DNA of 5,839 nt from NCBI GenBank assembly GCA_047974405.1, contig JBKECI010000060.1:1-5839 (forward strand). Direction: 5' to 3'. The DNA is from UPXZ01 sp047974405 (GTDB lineage: Bacteria > Bacteroidota > Bacteroidia > Bacteroidales > Paludibacteraceae). Each line of letters begins with the position of its first letter. Within the stretch, counting starts at the first letter, position 1. The position numbers and the translations under genes are program-made. Below the pieces are notes generated by a model. It saw only the letters and a program-made list of their open reading frames with translations, did not search any database and was not told the origin of the DNA. Shown one piece after another: positions 5,581-5,839 of this stretch.

Positions 5581-5839
5581 TTATCTATTACTCTTTAACC
5601 CGCGTAACCTCAAAAAATAGCCTAAAGCGAAAGCAAGCAGCAGGTACAAACCCCCTCCCACAGGTATCTGGCTATCGGGGTCGGGGTCGCCTCCCGGGTC
5701 TATGATGATATCCCCGTTGTCTGCAGGGGCAGTGGGGGCGTTGATAGACGGTGTGCCCCCCGAAGGCAAAGCGGCACTACCGAAAGCGGCAAAAGTACCT
5801 GAACTGCCACCCACGCCGGAGCCCTTTTTGCTACCCGAA
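5581..5839 (-). CDS. C-terminal part of a secreted Gly/Pro/Asp-rich protein with a sorting-type tail
   Basis: The frame is open from the TAA at 5581-5583 (minus strand) to the right edge of the window, so the gene is 5'-truncated here; a GTG at 5812-5814 is possible but the upstream residues (S-G-S-K-K-G-S-G) continue the same low-complexity style. The visible 85 residues have a Gly/Ser/Ala/Pro-rich region, an acidic linker (D-P-G-G-D-P-D-P-D-S) and then P-V-G-G-G-L-Y-L-L-L-A-F-A-L-G-Y followed by an Arg/Lys-rich end. The order short motif, one hydrophobic helix, basic tail resembles C-terminal sorting tails of Bacteroidota proteins that begin P-[IV]-x-x-G-L (PID-CTERM-like). By analogy this would be an exported protein held or processed at the membrane, but no enzymatic domain is visible and the function is unknown. 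It is markedly richer in G and C than its neighbours. It converges on pckA. Confidence 0.65.
   Translation of the reverse strand, partial: SGSKKGSGVGGSSGTFAAFGSAALPSGGTPSINAPTAPADNGDIIIDPGGDPDPDSQIPVGGGLYLLLAFALGYFLRLRGLKSNR

Overview
The window looks like chromosomal DNA from a member of the Bacteroidota, most likely the order Bacteroidales. Three things point there. Promoter-like TAnnTTTG boxes precede genes that lack Shine-Dalgarno sequences. The protein types (OmpH/Skp-like chaperone, SPFH protein paired with an Arc-like protein, lipoprotein NlpC/P60 with LysM repeats, ATP-type PEP carboxykinase starting MANLDLSKYGI) are familiar from that group. A C-terminal sorting-type tail of a kind seen in that phylum lies at the right edge. 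Genus cannot be settled from the sequence.

Layout, left to right. Positions 2-445 (+) hold the 3' part of an OmpH/Skp-family periplasmic chaperone gene. Positions 446-862 are non-coding, with two hairpins, one a strong intrinsic terminator at 685-721, and a candidate promoter. Positions 863-1819 (+) encode a two-pass membrane SPFH/band 7 protein. Right behind it, about 1836-2006 (+), is a small Arc-like ribbon-helix-helix gene with no conventional start codon where homology demands one. Positions 2121-3353 (+) encode a GTG-initiated lipoprotein cell-wall hydrolase (NlpC/P60 plus three LysM). Positions 3640-5232 (+) encode PEP carboxykinase (pckA), with its own promoter and a clean terminator. 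Positions 5581 to the right edge (-) hold the 3' end of a Gly/Pro/Asp-rich secreted protein gene with its own minus-strand terminator; it converges on pckA.

Functionally this is mostly housekeeping: outer-membrane protein assembly, membrane organisation, peptidoglycan turnover and the PEP/oxaloacetate node of central metabolism. Only the SPFH and ribbon-helix-helix genes look like one transcription unit; the others appear to be separate units. I see no CRISPR array, insertion sequence, tRNA, rRNA or defence island. The most interesting items are the hidden ribbon-helix-helix gene, the orphan terminator at 685-721 and the C-terminal tail protein at the right edge. I do not find strong evidence of a new multi-gene system here.
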